This document shows, piece after piece, positions 8,232 to 15,315 of a DNA stretch of 22,771 nucleotides. Within the stretch, counting starts at the first letter, position 1. Every line of letters begins with the position of its first letter. Location: assembly GCA_036655975.1 (NCBI GenBank), contig JAVVPD010000034.1, positions 1 to 22,771 on the forward strand. The letters are read 5' to 3'. The notes beneath the pieces are model-generated. The model saw only the letters and a program-made list of their open reading frames with translations. It was not told the origin of the DNA and searched no databases. Both the position numbers and the translations under genes were made by a program. Source of the stretch: CASQEL01 sp036655975. Lineage in GTDB: Bacteria; Desulfobacterota; Desulfovibrionia; Desulfovibrionales; Desulfovibrionaceae.

Positions 8232-9860
8232 TCAGCACGTGATCCGCATGCGCGCGCAGATGGAGCTAATGCGGGAAGCATACCGATGGTGAAGGCGAAT
8301 ATGCTGTTGCCATGCCTCCTGCAGCTGTTGCCGCAGGGCAGGGTCGGCGTCCAAACGTTGGAGCTGGTGGGGCAGATCTTGGGGGCGGGCAAGGCGGATT
8401 TCCGCCGTGAGCTCGGGCGGGAAGATGTCGAGCCCCGGCGTGTTGTCGCTGAGTAAAAAACCTCCGGCTGCCCAAACATCAAAGTGGCGTTGTGTTAAGC
8501 CGTGGGGGAGCAGCAGGCTGGTGACATTCAGCGTATACGGCGCAGTGGCGTATAGGCGGGGCAGGGTGCTGTAATAGTCCACCGGAGGGCGGGGCGGGCT
8601 TAAGGGCGCGGTGTGGGGTGATGGGGGGGCTTGTGTGTGGGGGGCAGGCTGCCCGTAATAGCTCAGCCCGCAAAGGCTGGCGGCCTCGAGCCATAGCAAA
8701 CGCCAGCGCAGGGCGCATTCTTCAGCGCCTAGCCCTGCGGCGCGTACGGCATTCCCCGGCCATAGATCTTGCGGCCTCAGGCCCAAGTGTTTTGTCCACC
8801 AGCCGAAATGCGGCATACAGGGGGGGATAGCTCCGGGCGTAAGCAGGCTAAGAGCCTGGGTGAGGATTTCTGGTGCTATGCGGGTTGCGCCAAAAAAAGC
8901 TTGACGTTGGGGAAAGGCCAAGCGACCAACAAATAACAGTTTTTTTAAAGATCCGTGAGGGATGTCGGTGTCCTGCGGCGAAGCGTAGGGGAGGGCTTCC
9001 CACATATGCGGGGCCGCCGCCAGCGCTAAGTGGGCCACATGTTCGGCTCCGACCGCGCGCAAGGGCTGCACAAAACTGGCATCGGTGCAGAAAAGCTGCG
9101 CCCCGCGCCACCATGGTAGGCGGAAACGGGTAAGAATGTGCCAAGGATTATCCACAAACCATAGGGCCACGGGCACCTTGCAGGCCTGCAATAGATGAAA
9201 AAGCTCGCCTTCCGGATCCAGACCCTGCCCATTGACGGAAAAGACAAGGGCTGGTCTTTGTTCCCGTAAAAGCGCTTGCCACTGCCCCAGAGTTGTGTGC
9301 TGTTCCACCGGCATGGGGACAGATTGAAAACCCGCCTCGCTGAAAGCCTGCGTCAATTCGCGGGTTAAGAGCCCTTGGCTATCACTCAGCACCACAACGC
9401 TGGGCGCGGCTGTGGGCCATAGGGGGAGCCGCAAGCGCTGTTGCTGTATTTTTCCCCACACGGGGCCCCAAAATTCTGGGAAAAGGCGCAAGTTTTGGCG
9501 ATACAGCCGAATATCGCAGTGCTCCGCCTCGTGCAGGGCTTCGGCAAGGTTGACCTGACGCCAATGGGCGGGCAGCGCTTGGGCTTTATCTGAGAGAGAT
9601 CCGTGGGCAGGGGGGAGGGCGGCGGTGAATGCTGGGCATTCTGTCCAGAGAATATCCGTATAGTGCGTTGGGATATCTTCAATATACGCGCCTGTGTCTG
9701 CGGTAGCAGGGCCAAGGCCCAGCACCAGTAAGCGCTGAGGTGCGGGAGGGGAGGCCGGACATAGGGCAAAGGCCTCTGCGCCGGAACTGAGCGTTTGGAG
9801 GCGGCCCATAGAATCGTGAATGCGGTATCGCATGGGGGGGCAAGCGTGTTGATCCGGCAT
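8232..9860 (-). CDS. CgeB-like glycosyltransferase (DUF3880 plus group 1 transferase domain)
   Basis: A 542-residue soluble protein. Residues roughly 175-300 resemble DUF3880, with FSVNGQGLDPEGELFHLL and ALWFVDNPWH. The C-terminus has the CgeB/glycosyl_trans_1_2 pattern LNVTSLLLPHGLTQRHFDVWAAGG, then LLSDNTPGLDIF and a DLPHQL segment near the end. Family members are GT-B transferases, often linked to spore coat, flagellar or surface glycosylation; the substrate here is unknown. I chose the ATG at 9860 because AGGAG lies six bases upstream; a GTG at 9881 would add seven residues. A proline-rich insert (coding bases about 8580-8652) interrupts the C-terminal domain, and three runs of seven G on the plus strand (8623, 8820, 9834) fall inside the gene. 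It is transcribed divergently from rlmE. Confidence 0.82.
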   Translation of the reverse strand: MPDQHACPPMRYRIHDSMGRLQTLSSGAEAFALCPASPPAPQRLLVLGLGPATADTGAYIEDIPTHYTDILWTECPAFTAALPPAHGSLSDKAQALPAHWRQVNLAEALHEAEHCDIRLYRQNLRLFPEFWGPVWGKIQQQRLRLPLWPTAAPSVVVLSDSQGLLTRELTQAFSEAGFQSVPMPVEQHTTLGQWQALLREQRPALVFSVNGQGLDPEGELFHLLQACKVPVALWFVDNPWHILTRFRLPWWRGAQLFCTDASFVQPLRAVGAEHVAHLALAAAPHMWEALPYASPQDTDIPHGSLKKLLFVGRLAFPQRQAFFGATRIAPEILTQALSLLTPGAIPPCMPHFGWWTKHLGLRPQDLWPGNAVRAAGLGAEECALRWRLLWLEAASLCGLSYYGQPAPHTQAPPSPHTAPLSPPRPPVDYYSTLPRLYATAPYTLNVTSLLLPHGLTQRHFDVWAAGGFLLSDNTPGLDIFPPELTAEIRLARPQDLPHQLQRLDADPALRQQLQEAWQQHIRLHHRYASRISSICARMRITC

Positions 9861-9896
9861 GAACGGCTCCTGTATATCCACTGTATCTACCTTGTG

Positions 9897-9913
9897 CCGC
9901 AGCGGCTCTGCGG
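9897..9913. repeat. Inverted repeat in the cgeB-like/rlmE divergent region
   Basis: CCGCAG (9897-9902) and CTGCGG (9908-9913) form a perfect six-base inverted repeat with a five-base spacer. It lies 37 bases upstream of the CgeB-like start, with no T-run after it in either direction. It could be an operator or a leader hairpin; the sequence does not decide. Confidence 0.3.
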
Positions 9914-9931
9914 GGACTGATAAATCGCCAC

Positions 9932-9960
9932 TTGGCGAGGGCCTATTTTTTGTGTATCTT
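9932..9960 (+). promoter_or_regulatory. Candidate sigma-70 type promoter for rlmE with overlapping inverted repeat
   Basis: TTGGCG (9932-9937) and TATCTT (9955-9960) are separated by 17 bases and would start transcription about ten bases before the rlmE ATG at 9977. A palindrome, TCGCCA (9925-9930) with TGGCGA (9933-9938), covers the -35 element and could bind a repressor. Each hexamer matches consensus at four of six positions. Confidence 0.4.
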
Positions 9961-9976
9961 GTGCGGCTGGGGAACT

Positions 9977-10570
9977 ATGAAAGAATATCGTGATCATTAT
10001 TTTCTGAAGGCTAAAAAGGAAAACTATCCTGCCCGTTCCGTGTACAAGTTGAAGGAATTGGACAAAAAGTTCAAGCTTTTTCGACCGGGTATGAAGGTGC
10101 TTGACCTTGGTGCTGCGCCAGGCTCATGGTCTATGGGCGCGTCCGAAAAAGTGGGGCCGCAGGGTCAGGTGCTGGCGTGCGATATTCAGACAACAGCTTG
10201 CACTTTCTCCCCCAATGTCATTTTTATGCAAGAGGACGTGTTTGCGCGCTCCCCCGCCTTTGAGGAAGCCCTGAGCGCCATGGGGCCATTTCATGTGGTT
10301 ATCAGCGATATGGCTCCCAGCACAACGGGCACACGCTTTACTGATCAAGCCCGCTCGCTGGAATTGTGCATGGAAGCGCTGGCTGTGGCAACACAATGGT
10401 TGATTCCCGGCGGATCTTTTGTGGTCAAAATTTTCATGGGGCCGGATATTCAGGATATGCTCAGCCCCATGCGAACCGCATTTACTACGGTGAAGTCTTT
10501 TAAACCCCAGAGCTCACGGGCAGAAAGCAAGGAAACATTCTTTGTTGGCCTGGGTTTTAAGGGTATATAA
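9977..10570 (+). CDS. rlmE: 23S rRNA 2'-O-ribose U2552 methyltransferase
   Basis: A 197-residue RrmJ/FtsJ-family SAM-dependent methyltransferase that modifies the A-loop uridine of 23S rRNA late in 50S assembly. The N-terminus reads DHYFLKAKKENYPARSVYKL, followed by the SAM-binding motif VLDLGAAPGSW. The catalytic K-D-K-E set is seen as the lysine of YKL, the aspartate of SDMAPSTTGT, the lysine of GGSFVVKIF and the glutamate of SRAESKETF. I used ATG 9977 rather than the upstream GTG at 9932 because the FtsJ fold then starts where it does in E. coli (209 residues there), and because the candidate promoter overlaps the longer version. It appears to lead an rlmE-yebC-ruvC transcription unit, with 27 bases before yebC. 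Confidence 0.93.
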   Translation: MKEYRDHYFLKAKKENYPARSVYKLKELDKKFKLFRPGMKVLDLGAAPGSWSMGASEKVGPQGQVLACDIQTTACTFSPNVIFMQEDVFARSPAFEEALSAMGPFHVVISDMAPSTTGTRFTDQARSLELCMEALAVATQWLIPGGSFVVKIFMGPDIQDMLSPMRTAFTTVKSFKPQSSRAESKETFFVGLGFKGI

Positions 10571-10571
10571 T
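10545..10571 (+). promoter_or_regulatory. Candidate internal promoter for yebC-ruvC
   Basis: A perfect TATAAT lies at 10566-10571, ending one base after the rlmE stop. Upstream TTGGCC (10545-10550, spacer 15) or TTGTTG (10542-10547, spacer 18) could serve as a -35, neither ideal. Transcription would start near 10578, about 20 bases before the yebC ATG. Confidence 0.35.
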
Positions 10572-10597
10572 AACATAGGTATATTTCAGGAGGTTTT

Positions 10598-11335
10598 ATG
10601 TCAGGGCATAGTAAGTGGGCTAACATTCAACACCGCAAGGGCCGCCAAGATGTCAAGCGCGGGAAGGTTTTTACCAAAGCCGCCAAGGAAATTATTATTG
10701 CTGCCAAGGGCGGCGGTGATCCTAACGGAAATTCGCGCTTGCGCGCGGCCATTGCCGCTGCCAAAGCCGTGAACTTGCCCAAGGAACGTATCGAATCCGC
10801 TATCCGTAAAGGCACGGGCGAAGACGGCGGCGGTGATTTTTTTGAAATTTTTTATGAAGGTTATGCCCCCGGCGGTATTGCCGTGATTATCGAAACCGCC
10901 ACGGACAACAAAAACCGGACGGTTGCGGATGTGCGCCACCTGCTGACCAAGCACGGTGGTTCCATGGGAGAAACCGGCTGCGTGGGCTGGATGTTCGAGC
11001 GTAAGGGCGTTATCAGCATAGATAAATCCCTGTATGCCGAAGACGCGCTGATGGAAGTTGCCCTTGAAGCGGGTGCGGACGATGTGTTGGACGAAGACGA
11101 AAATTGGGCTATCCACACCGCCATGGCCGACTTTACGGCGGTGCGTGATGCGCTGGAAGCGGCCCATGTGCCTATGCTGTCTGCCGAGCTTGCCATGATT
11201 CCTCAAAACACCATTACCGTAGATATCAGCACCGGTCAAAAGTTGCTGCGCCTCATGGACGCCCTGGATGATAATGACGACGTGCAGAATGTGTACGCCA
11301 ACTTTGAATTGCCCGACGATTTTACGGAGGAATAA
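10598..11335 (+). CDS. yebC: YebC/PmpR-family protein (DUF28)
   Basis: A 245-residue member of the YebC/TACO1 family, starting with the near-invariant MSGHSKWANIQHRKGRQD. Other conserved stretches are GGDPNGNSRLRAAIAAAKA, the acidic GGDFFEIFYEGYAPGG and TATDNKNRTVADVRH. The family has been described as DNA-binding regulators and, for some members, as factors that relieve ribosome stalling; which role applies here cannot be read from sequence. A strong AGGAGG (10588-10593) stands four bases before the ATG, and the length matches the family. It is followed by ruvC after three bases, a yebC-ruvC order seen in many bacteria. Confidence 0.95.
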   Translation: MSGHSKWANIQHRKGRQDVKRGKVFTKAAKEIIIAAKGGGDPNGNSRLRAAIAAAKAVNLPKERIESAIRKGTGEDGGGDFFEIFYEGYAPGGIAVIIETATDNKNRTVADVRHLLTKHGGSMGETGCVGWMFERKGVISIDKSLYAEDALMEVALEAGADDVLDEDENWAIHTAMADFTAVRDALEAAHVPMLSAELAMIPQNTITVDISTGQKLLRLMDALDDNDDVQNVYANFELPDDFTEE

Positions 11336-11338
11336 GCC

Positions 11339-11869
11339 GTGCTCCCCAAGGGCAGCGGCGTTATAACCGTGATGGGCATTGACCCCGGCTCGCAAACAAC
11401 GGGCTGGGGTGTTGTGCAGGAATGCTCTGGCGTGCTGCACCTTGTGGATTGCGGGGCCGTGCGAACCACTGCCTTGCGGAGCACAGGCCCGGCCGCATTT
11501 TCTGACCGGCTTGCCCATATTTACACGCAGCTCGCGCATATTGTGGGCCGCACCCATCCTGATGAAGCCGCCATTGAACAAGTGTTCACCGCAAAAAATG
11601 CCGCTACCGCATTGAAGTTAGGGCAGGCTCGGGGCGTGGCTGTAGCCGCCTGTGCTGCCCATGGGATTAGTGTCAGTGATTATGCCCCCACGCTGGTGAA
11701 AAAAACGCTGGTGGGTGTAGGCCGCGCTGAAAAGTCGCAGGTCGCTTTTATGGTTGGTCGTCTCCTGAACACCAAGGCTGACTGGCCCCTTGACACCAGT
11801 GACGCCCTTGCCGTGGCTATTTGTCACCTGACCTTGCGCCGTTATACCGCCTTACTGGCAAAAAAATAA
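11339..11869 (+). CDS. ruvC: Holliday junction resolvase RuvC
   Basis: A 176-residue endonuclease that resolves Holliday junctions together with the RuvAB motor. The metal-binding acidic residues appear at Asp15 (GIDPGS), Glu80 (AAIEQVF), Asp152 and Asp155 (DTSDALAVAICH), with the same three-residue spacing in the last pair as E. coli Asp138 and Asp141. The start is a GTG at 11339, with GGAGG about ten bases upstream inside the end of yebC. That leaves an N-terminal extension of about eight residues before the first strand compared with E. coli. ruvA and ruvB are not next to it: htpG follows instead, after a hairpin and a promoter. Confidence 0.95.
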   Translation: MLPKGSGVITVMGIDPGSQTTGWGVVQECSGVLHLVDCGAVRTTALRSTGPAAFSDRLAHIYTQLAHIVGRTHPDEAAIEQVFTAKNAATALKLGQARGVAVAACAAHGISVSDYAPTLVKKTLVGVGRAEKSQVAFMVGRLLNTKADWPLDTSDALAVAICHLTLRRYTALLAKK

Positions 11870-11895
11870 TGTTTTGACTGTGTTCACAGGCGCGC

Positions 11896-11916
11896 AGGGA
11901 AGGATTTTCCTTCCCT
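11896..11916. other. Perfect hairpin between ruvC and htpG
   Basis: AGGGAAGGA (11896-11904) and TCCTTCCCT (11908-11916) form a nine-pair stem with a TTT loop. No T-run follows on the plus strand (next bases CACCGTC), so it is not a standard terminator, but it may end or protect the ruvC message. It lies seven bases before the htpG -35 candidate. Confidence 0.4.
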
Positions 11917-11923
11917 CACCGTC

Positions 11924-11951
11924 TTGACACCCCATCAACCTGTCTTATTTA
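11924..11951 (+). promoter_or_regulatory. Candidate promoter for htpG
   Basis: A perfect TTGACA (11924-11929) is followed after 16 bases by TATTTA (11946-11951) in a very AT-rich stretch, giving a start near 11958 and a leader of about 28 bases. No CIRCE element (TTAGCACTC-N9-GAGTGCTAA) is present. Confidence 0.45.
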
Positions 11952-11985
11952 TAGATATTATTATTTTATTGTGGAGGTTTCTTTC

Positions 11986-13923
11986 ATGTCTGAGCAAGGG
12001 CCGATTAATCACGAGTTTCGCGCCGAAGTGCGTAAGGTTTTGAATATTATCACTCACTCGCTGTATACTAACCGCGAGATTTTTTTGCGTGAATTGATTT
12101 CCAATGCCTCTGACGCCTTGGATAAATTGCGCTTTCAGCAGAATCACGGGGCCACCCCGCATGGGCCAGAATTAGCCCTAGAAATCAGTATTGTAGCCGA
12201 CAAAGATGCAAAAACGTTGACTATTACTGATACGGGTATCGGCATGACGCGGGAGGAATTGATTGCCAATTTGGGCACCATTGCCAAGTCCGGTTCGGAA
12301 GAATTTTTGGCTGATTTGGCTGCCAAGGGCCCTGAAGAAGGTAAAGAAGGCGAAAATACGCCGGACGCAGCCCAGATTATTGGGCGTTTTGGGGTGGGCT
12401 TTTATTCGGTGTTTATGGTGGCGGACAAGGTGGAAGTGACCTCGCGCCCCGCCACAGGCGATGCCAAAGCGTATACCTGGATTTCCGACGGGCTCGGCAC
12501 CTTTACGGTGGAAGAAGCCCAGGGGGATGCGGTGCAGCGCGGCACGGTGATTACGGCGCATCTTAAAGAAGATGCCAGCGAATATTTGGAAAAATATCGT
12601 TTAGAATCGGCTATCCGCAAGCATTCTAGCTTTATTCCCTTTCCGGTGCTGGTGGATAAGGAACGCATTAATACCACACCGGCTTTGTGGCGCGAACCCA
12701 AGTTTGCTATCACCAAGGAACAGTACGACGAATTTTATAAATTTATCACCTATGACAGCAAAGAACCTTTGGACGTGCTGCATTTTTCGGTGGACGCACC
12801 GGTACAGTTTAACGCTTTGTTGTTTACTCCGGACAGTCAGTACGACTTTTTTGGGGCGGGGCGTGACCAGTGGGGCCTTGATTTGTACGCCCGCCGAGTG
12901 TTAATCCAGCGTGAAAACAAAGAGCTTATTCCAGAATATCTCGCCTTTTTCAAAGGCGTAGTGGACACCGAAGACTTGCCGTTGAATATTTCTCGCGAAA
13001 CGCTGCAAGAAAATGTCGTCGTGCGTAAAATTCAGCAAACTATTGTGAAACAGAGCTTGGGTCATCTGGAAAAATTGGCAAAAAGTGATCCGGATAAATA
13101 TAATAAATTTTGGCATTTACATGGCAAGATTTTTAAATTGGGCTATCACGACTATGTTAATCGGGAAAGGATATCCGGTCTGCTGCGTTTCAATTCGTCC
13201 ACGTTGGACGACGGCGATGGCCTGACCTCCTTGGATCAATATATTGAACGCGCCAAGCCCGAGCAAAAGACGGTTTGGTACGTGTCGGCTCCCAACCGTG
13301 AGGCCGCTCGCTTGAATCCGCATTTGGAAGTGTTCGCGCGCAAGGGCTTGGAAGTGCTCTTCTTATTTGAACCTATCGATGAATTTGTGGTGGAAGGTTT
13401 GGCAAAGTATAAGGAATATGCCTTCAAAGCCATTGAACATGCGGATGAAGCCACCCTAGACAGTTTTGCCGACAAGACGGACGAAAAACCCAAAGCCGCA
13501 CCTTTAGACGATACAGACATCAATAATTTTGACGGTCTGCTCAAAAGTATGAAGGACATTCTCGGCGACAAGGTTAAGGAAGTGCGCGTGTCGCACCGTT
13601 TGGCTGATAGCCCCGCATGTCTTGTAGCGGCGGATGGCGGTATGACCTCCTCAATGGAAAAGCTCATGCGGGTGATGAATAAGGACGATACCGTGCCCCA
13701 AAAGATTTTTGAGGTAAACCGTGATCATCCTTTGTTGCGTACCCTGTTGCGTATCCATAAGGCAGATTCCAAGGATCCTATGATTGGTGAAATGGTGCAA
13801 GGTTTGTTTGACACGAGCCTGTTGCTGGACGGATATTTGAAAGATCCCCATGCTTTTGCCGGACGCGCCAATAAATTGCTGGAGCAGGCCGGGCAGTGGT
13901 ACGCTGAATTACGCAAGCTGTAG
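11986..13923 (+). CDS. htpG: Molecular chaperone HtpG (Hsp90 family)
   Basis: A 645-residue bacterial Hsp90. The GHKL ATPase domain is clear: ITHSLYTNREIFLRELISNA, then SDALDKLRF, DTGIGMTREEL with the ATP-contacting Asp-Gly pattern, GTIAKSGS and IGRFGVGFYSVF. The middle domain contains the conserved NISRETLQEN. The C-terminal dimerisation domain follows a charged linker rich in Lys, Asp and Pro (KTDEKPKAAPLDD). The ATG at 11986 is preferred over the GTG at 11971, because GGAGG (11973-11977) is eight bases upstream and MSEQG then leads directly into the ATPase domain. A canonical terminator follows, so htpG is probably monocistronic. Its length is slightly above the 624 residues of E. coli HtpG. 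Confidence 0.96.
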   Translation: MSEQGPINHEFRAEVRKVLNIITHSLYTNREIFLRELISNASDALDKLRFQQNHGATPHGPELALEISIVADKDAKTLTITDTGIGMTREELIANLGTIAKSGSEEFLADLAAKGPEEGKEGENTPDAAQIIGRFGVGFYSVFMVADKVEVTSRPATGDAKAYTWISDGLGTFTVEEAQGDAVQRGTVITAHLKEDASEYLEKYRLESAIRKHSSFIPFPVLVDKERINTTPALWREPKFAITKEQYDEFYKFITYDSKEPLDVLHFSVDAPVQFNALLFTPDSQYDFFGAGRDQWGLDLYARRVLIQRENKELIPEYLAFFKGVVDTEDLPLNISRETLQENVVVRKIQQTIVKQSLGHLEKLAKSDPDKYNKFWHLHGKIFKLGYHDYVNRERISGLLRFNSSTLDDGDGLTSLDQYIERAKPEQKTVWYVSAPNREAARLNPHLEVFARKGLEVLFLFEPIDEFVVEGLAKYKEYAFKAIEHADEATLDSFADKTDEKPKAAPLDDTDINNFDGLLKSMKDILGDKVKEVRVSHRLADSPACLVAADGGMTSSMEKLMRVMNKDDTVPQKIFEVNRDHPLLRTLLRIHKADSKDPMIGEMVQGLFDTSLLLDGYLKDPHAFAGRANKLLEQAGQWYAELRKL

Positions 13924-13951
13924 GTCACATTGTTCCCGTGGAATATAAAGG

Positions 13952-13982
13952 AAGGCATTCTTGTAAGAGGGTGCCTTTTTTT
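13952..13982 (+). terminator. Rho-independent terminator of htpG
   Basis: AAGGCATTC (13952-13960) pairs with GGGTGCCTT (13969-13977), nine pairs including two G-T, around an eight-base loop. The stem runs into a seven-T tract (13976-13982). It begins 29 bases after the htpG stop. Confidence 0.8.
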
Positions 13983-14068
13983 GTAGCTGTTGCAAATGCC
14001 GCAAGGCAAGACTTTTACTAAATTTCTTCTATACTAAAAAGCTATTATTTTTTATGTGTTTATAGCTA

Positions 14069-14074
14069 TATACT
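14069..14074 (+). promoter_or_regulatory. Candidate -10 element upstream of the structured RNA
   Basis: TATACT at 14069-14074 would place the transcription start at about 14081, exactly where the long stem of the structured RNA segment begins. No good -35 is present at 16-18 bases upstream (the region is T-rich). A second TATACT at 14030-14035 is an alternative. Confidence 0.35.
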
Positions 14075-14080
14075 GCGGGT

Positions 14081-14176
14081 GCTCCCGAAGGGGAAAGCTT
14101 TGAAGACTTGCCACTGACTTCTGAAAGGGGTAGATAGGTCAAAACAGCCTTTGCCCTGTGGGGGTAAATTTTTTTT
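14081..14176 (+). ncRNA. Candidate structured small RNA or terminator-based leader
   Basis: About 96 bases fold into one closed rod. Bases 14081-14087 pair with 14059+100 to 14165 (that is, 14159-14165); 14089-14092 pair with 14154-14157; 14094-14097 pair with 14149-14152; and 14098-14099 pair with 14146-14147. This gives 17 pairs in all, three of them G-U, with one bulged C and two one-by-one mismatches. A smaller stem-loop can form inside, for example ACTTC (14117-14121) with GGGGT (14127-14131). Eight T (14169-14176) follow the stem, as in an intrinsic terminator. The carboxypeptidase ATG is 24 bases further on, so this could be a stand-alone small RNA or an attenuating leader. It does not match the conserved cores I know for SRP RNA, 6S RNA, tmRNA or the common riboswitches. 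Confidence 0.45.
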
Positions 14177-14200
14177 GTATATTGCATAATGGAAGGTGGC

Positions 14201-15280
14201 ATGTTCAAAAAACTTTGTCGTGCAAGCTGCACTTACGTGGTGGTATGCTGGGCTTTGGTAGCTCTGTGTCCGGCTTTGGGGTACGCACAATTAGACGTGC
14301 GTTCGGCTATTCTTATGGACATGGATACGGGACAAGTGTTGTTCGAGCAAAATGCGGACACGCCCATTCCTCCGGCTTCTTTGACGAAAATTTTGTCCAT
14401 GTATGTCATTATGGACCGGATCGCCAATAAGCAGTTTGCGCTGGACGATATGGTCAAAGTGAGCAAAACCGCTGCCAATACGGGCGGCTCGCGCATGCAC
14501 CTGAAGGCCTACGAGCGCGTGAGCATGGATACCCTGCTTATGGGCATGGCTGTTTCGTCGGGCAACGATGCCAGCGAAGCCCTTGCCGAATATGTGGGCG
14601 GTTCGCAAGAAAATTTTGTGCGGATGATGAACGACAAAGCCCGCAGCGTGGGCATGAATTCCAGTTTTTTTGCTAATCCCCATGGGCTTCCGGCTGCGGG
14701 GCAGGTAACCACTGCCCGGGATATGCTCTCGTTAAGCTACAAATATCTTTCTTCTTTTCCGGATGCTTTGCGTTACCATTCCACCCGCTTTATGAAGCAT
14801 AACGGGGTGGTGAGCTATAATAAAAATCCGCTACTGGGAAATTATAAAGGCGCGGACGGCTTGAAAACAGGCTGGGTCAACGCTTCTGGCTATAATTTAA
14901 TTTCTACGGCTTCACAGGATAATTCCCGATTGTTGGCTGTGGTGCTCGGGGCAGAAAACACCAAAACTCGCGCTCAGGAGATTCATCGTCTCATGGAAGC
15001 GGGCTTTATGCTCAAGCGTAATCAAGTCAGCAGCATTCCCGATGCCCTGCGCTTCATGCCCCCCCGCCACTTTGCCCTGAATTTAGACAACACCAAACGT
15101 GATGCCTACGCGACCTTGGCACCGGAAGTGCTCAAACAGGGCAAAGCTTCTGCACATAAAAAGAATCTCAAGGCGAGTAAAAACCGCCGTCATGCACAGA
15201 AAGCGGCTAAAAGAAGCCAAGCCCACAAAAAGAGCAAAAAAGATACTCGGCAGGCGAGTTTGCACCGTAAAAATAGTTAG
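14201..15280 (+). CDS. D-alanyl-D-alanine carboxypeptidase (penicillin-binding protein, S11 family)
   Basis: A 359-residue exported DD-carboxypeptidase that trims the terminal D-Ala from peptidoglycan stem peptides in the periplasm. From the ATG at 14201 there is a signal peptide of about 29 residues ending LGYA before Gln30. The three active-site motifs are complete: SLTK (Ser60, Lys63), SGN (120-122) and KTG (222-224). After about residue 275 the protein lacks a clear PBP5-type beta domain. Instead it ends in a 45-residue tail (315-359) with 17 Lys/Arg and no amphipathic anchor helix. The start at 14201 is chosen because GGAAGG precedes it and the signal peptide begins MFKK; an ATG at 14189 would add four residues. 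A structured, T-run-terminated segment lies just upstream. Confidence 0.9.
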   Translation: MFKKLCRASCTYVVVCWALVALCPALGYAQLDVRSAILMDMDTGQVLFEQNADTPIPPASLTKILSMYVIMDRIANKQFALDDMVKVSKTAANTGGSRMHLKAYERVSMDTLLMGMAVSSGNDASEALAEYVGGSQENFVRMMNDKARSVGMNSSFFANPHGLPAAGQVTTARDMLSLSYKYLSSFPDALRYHSTRFMKHNGVVSYNKNPLLGNYKGADGLKTGWVNASGYNLISTASQDNSRLLAVVLGAENTKTRAQEIHRLMEAGFMLKRNQVSSIPDALRFMPPRHFALNLDNTKRDAYATLAPEVLKQGKASAHKKNLKASKNRRHAQKAAKRSQAHKKSKKDTRQASLHRKNS

Positions 15281-15295
15281 AAGTTTTACGCCTTT
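15266..15295 (+). terminator. Weak terminator-like hairpin over the carboxypeptidase stop
   Basis: CGTAAAA (15266-15272) pairs with TTTTACG (15284-15290) across an 11-base loop that contains the TAG stop. A CCTTTTT stretch follows. It sits in the 35-base gap between convergent genes and could act in both directions, but the stem is AT-rich. Confidence 0.35.
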
Positions 15296-15315
15296 TTCTG
15301 CCTGCAGTATGGGGT

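Noticed and set aside
10601..11581. Long 326-residue open frame antisense to yebC
   Set aside because: It is the mirror of the codon bias of yebC and the start of ruvC. Both plus-strand genes are unmistakable, and the antisense protein has no recognisable motif or ribosome site.
11922..11936. Heat-shock sigma-32 promoter upstream of htpG (CTTGAC next to CCCCAT)
   Set aside because: The two half-elements resemble sigma-32 boxes but lie two bases apart instead of 13-17, so they cannot act together. A sigma-70 type reading (TTGACA, TATTTA) fits better, and no CIRCE element is present.
14081..14176. Cobalamin or glycine riboswitch, SRP RNA or 6S RNA
   Set aside because: Fragments such as CCCGAAGGGG and GCCACTG recall riboswitch pieces, and GGTC...CAGCC recalls SRP RNA. 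The complete conserved cores and the SRP GGAA loop are absent, and the element is too short for typical 6S RNA.
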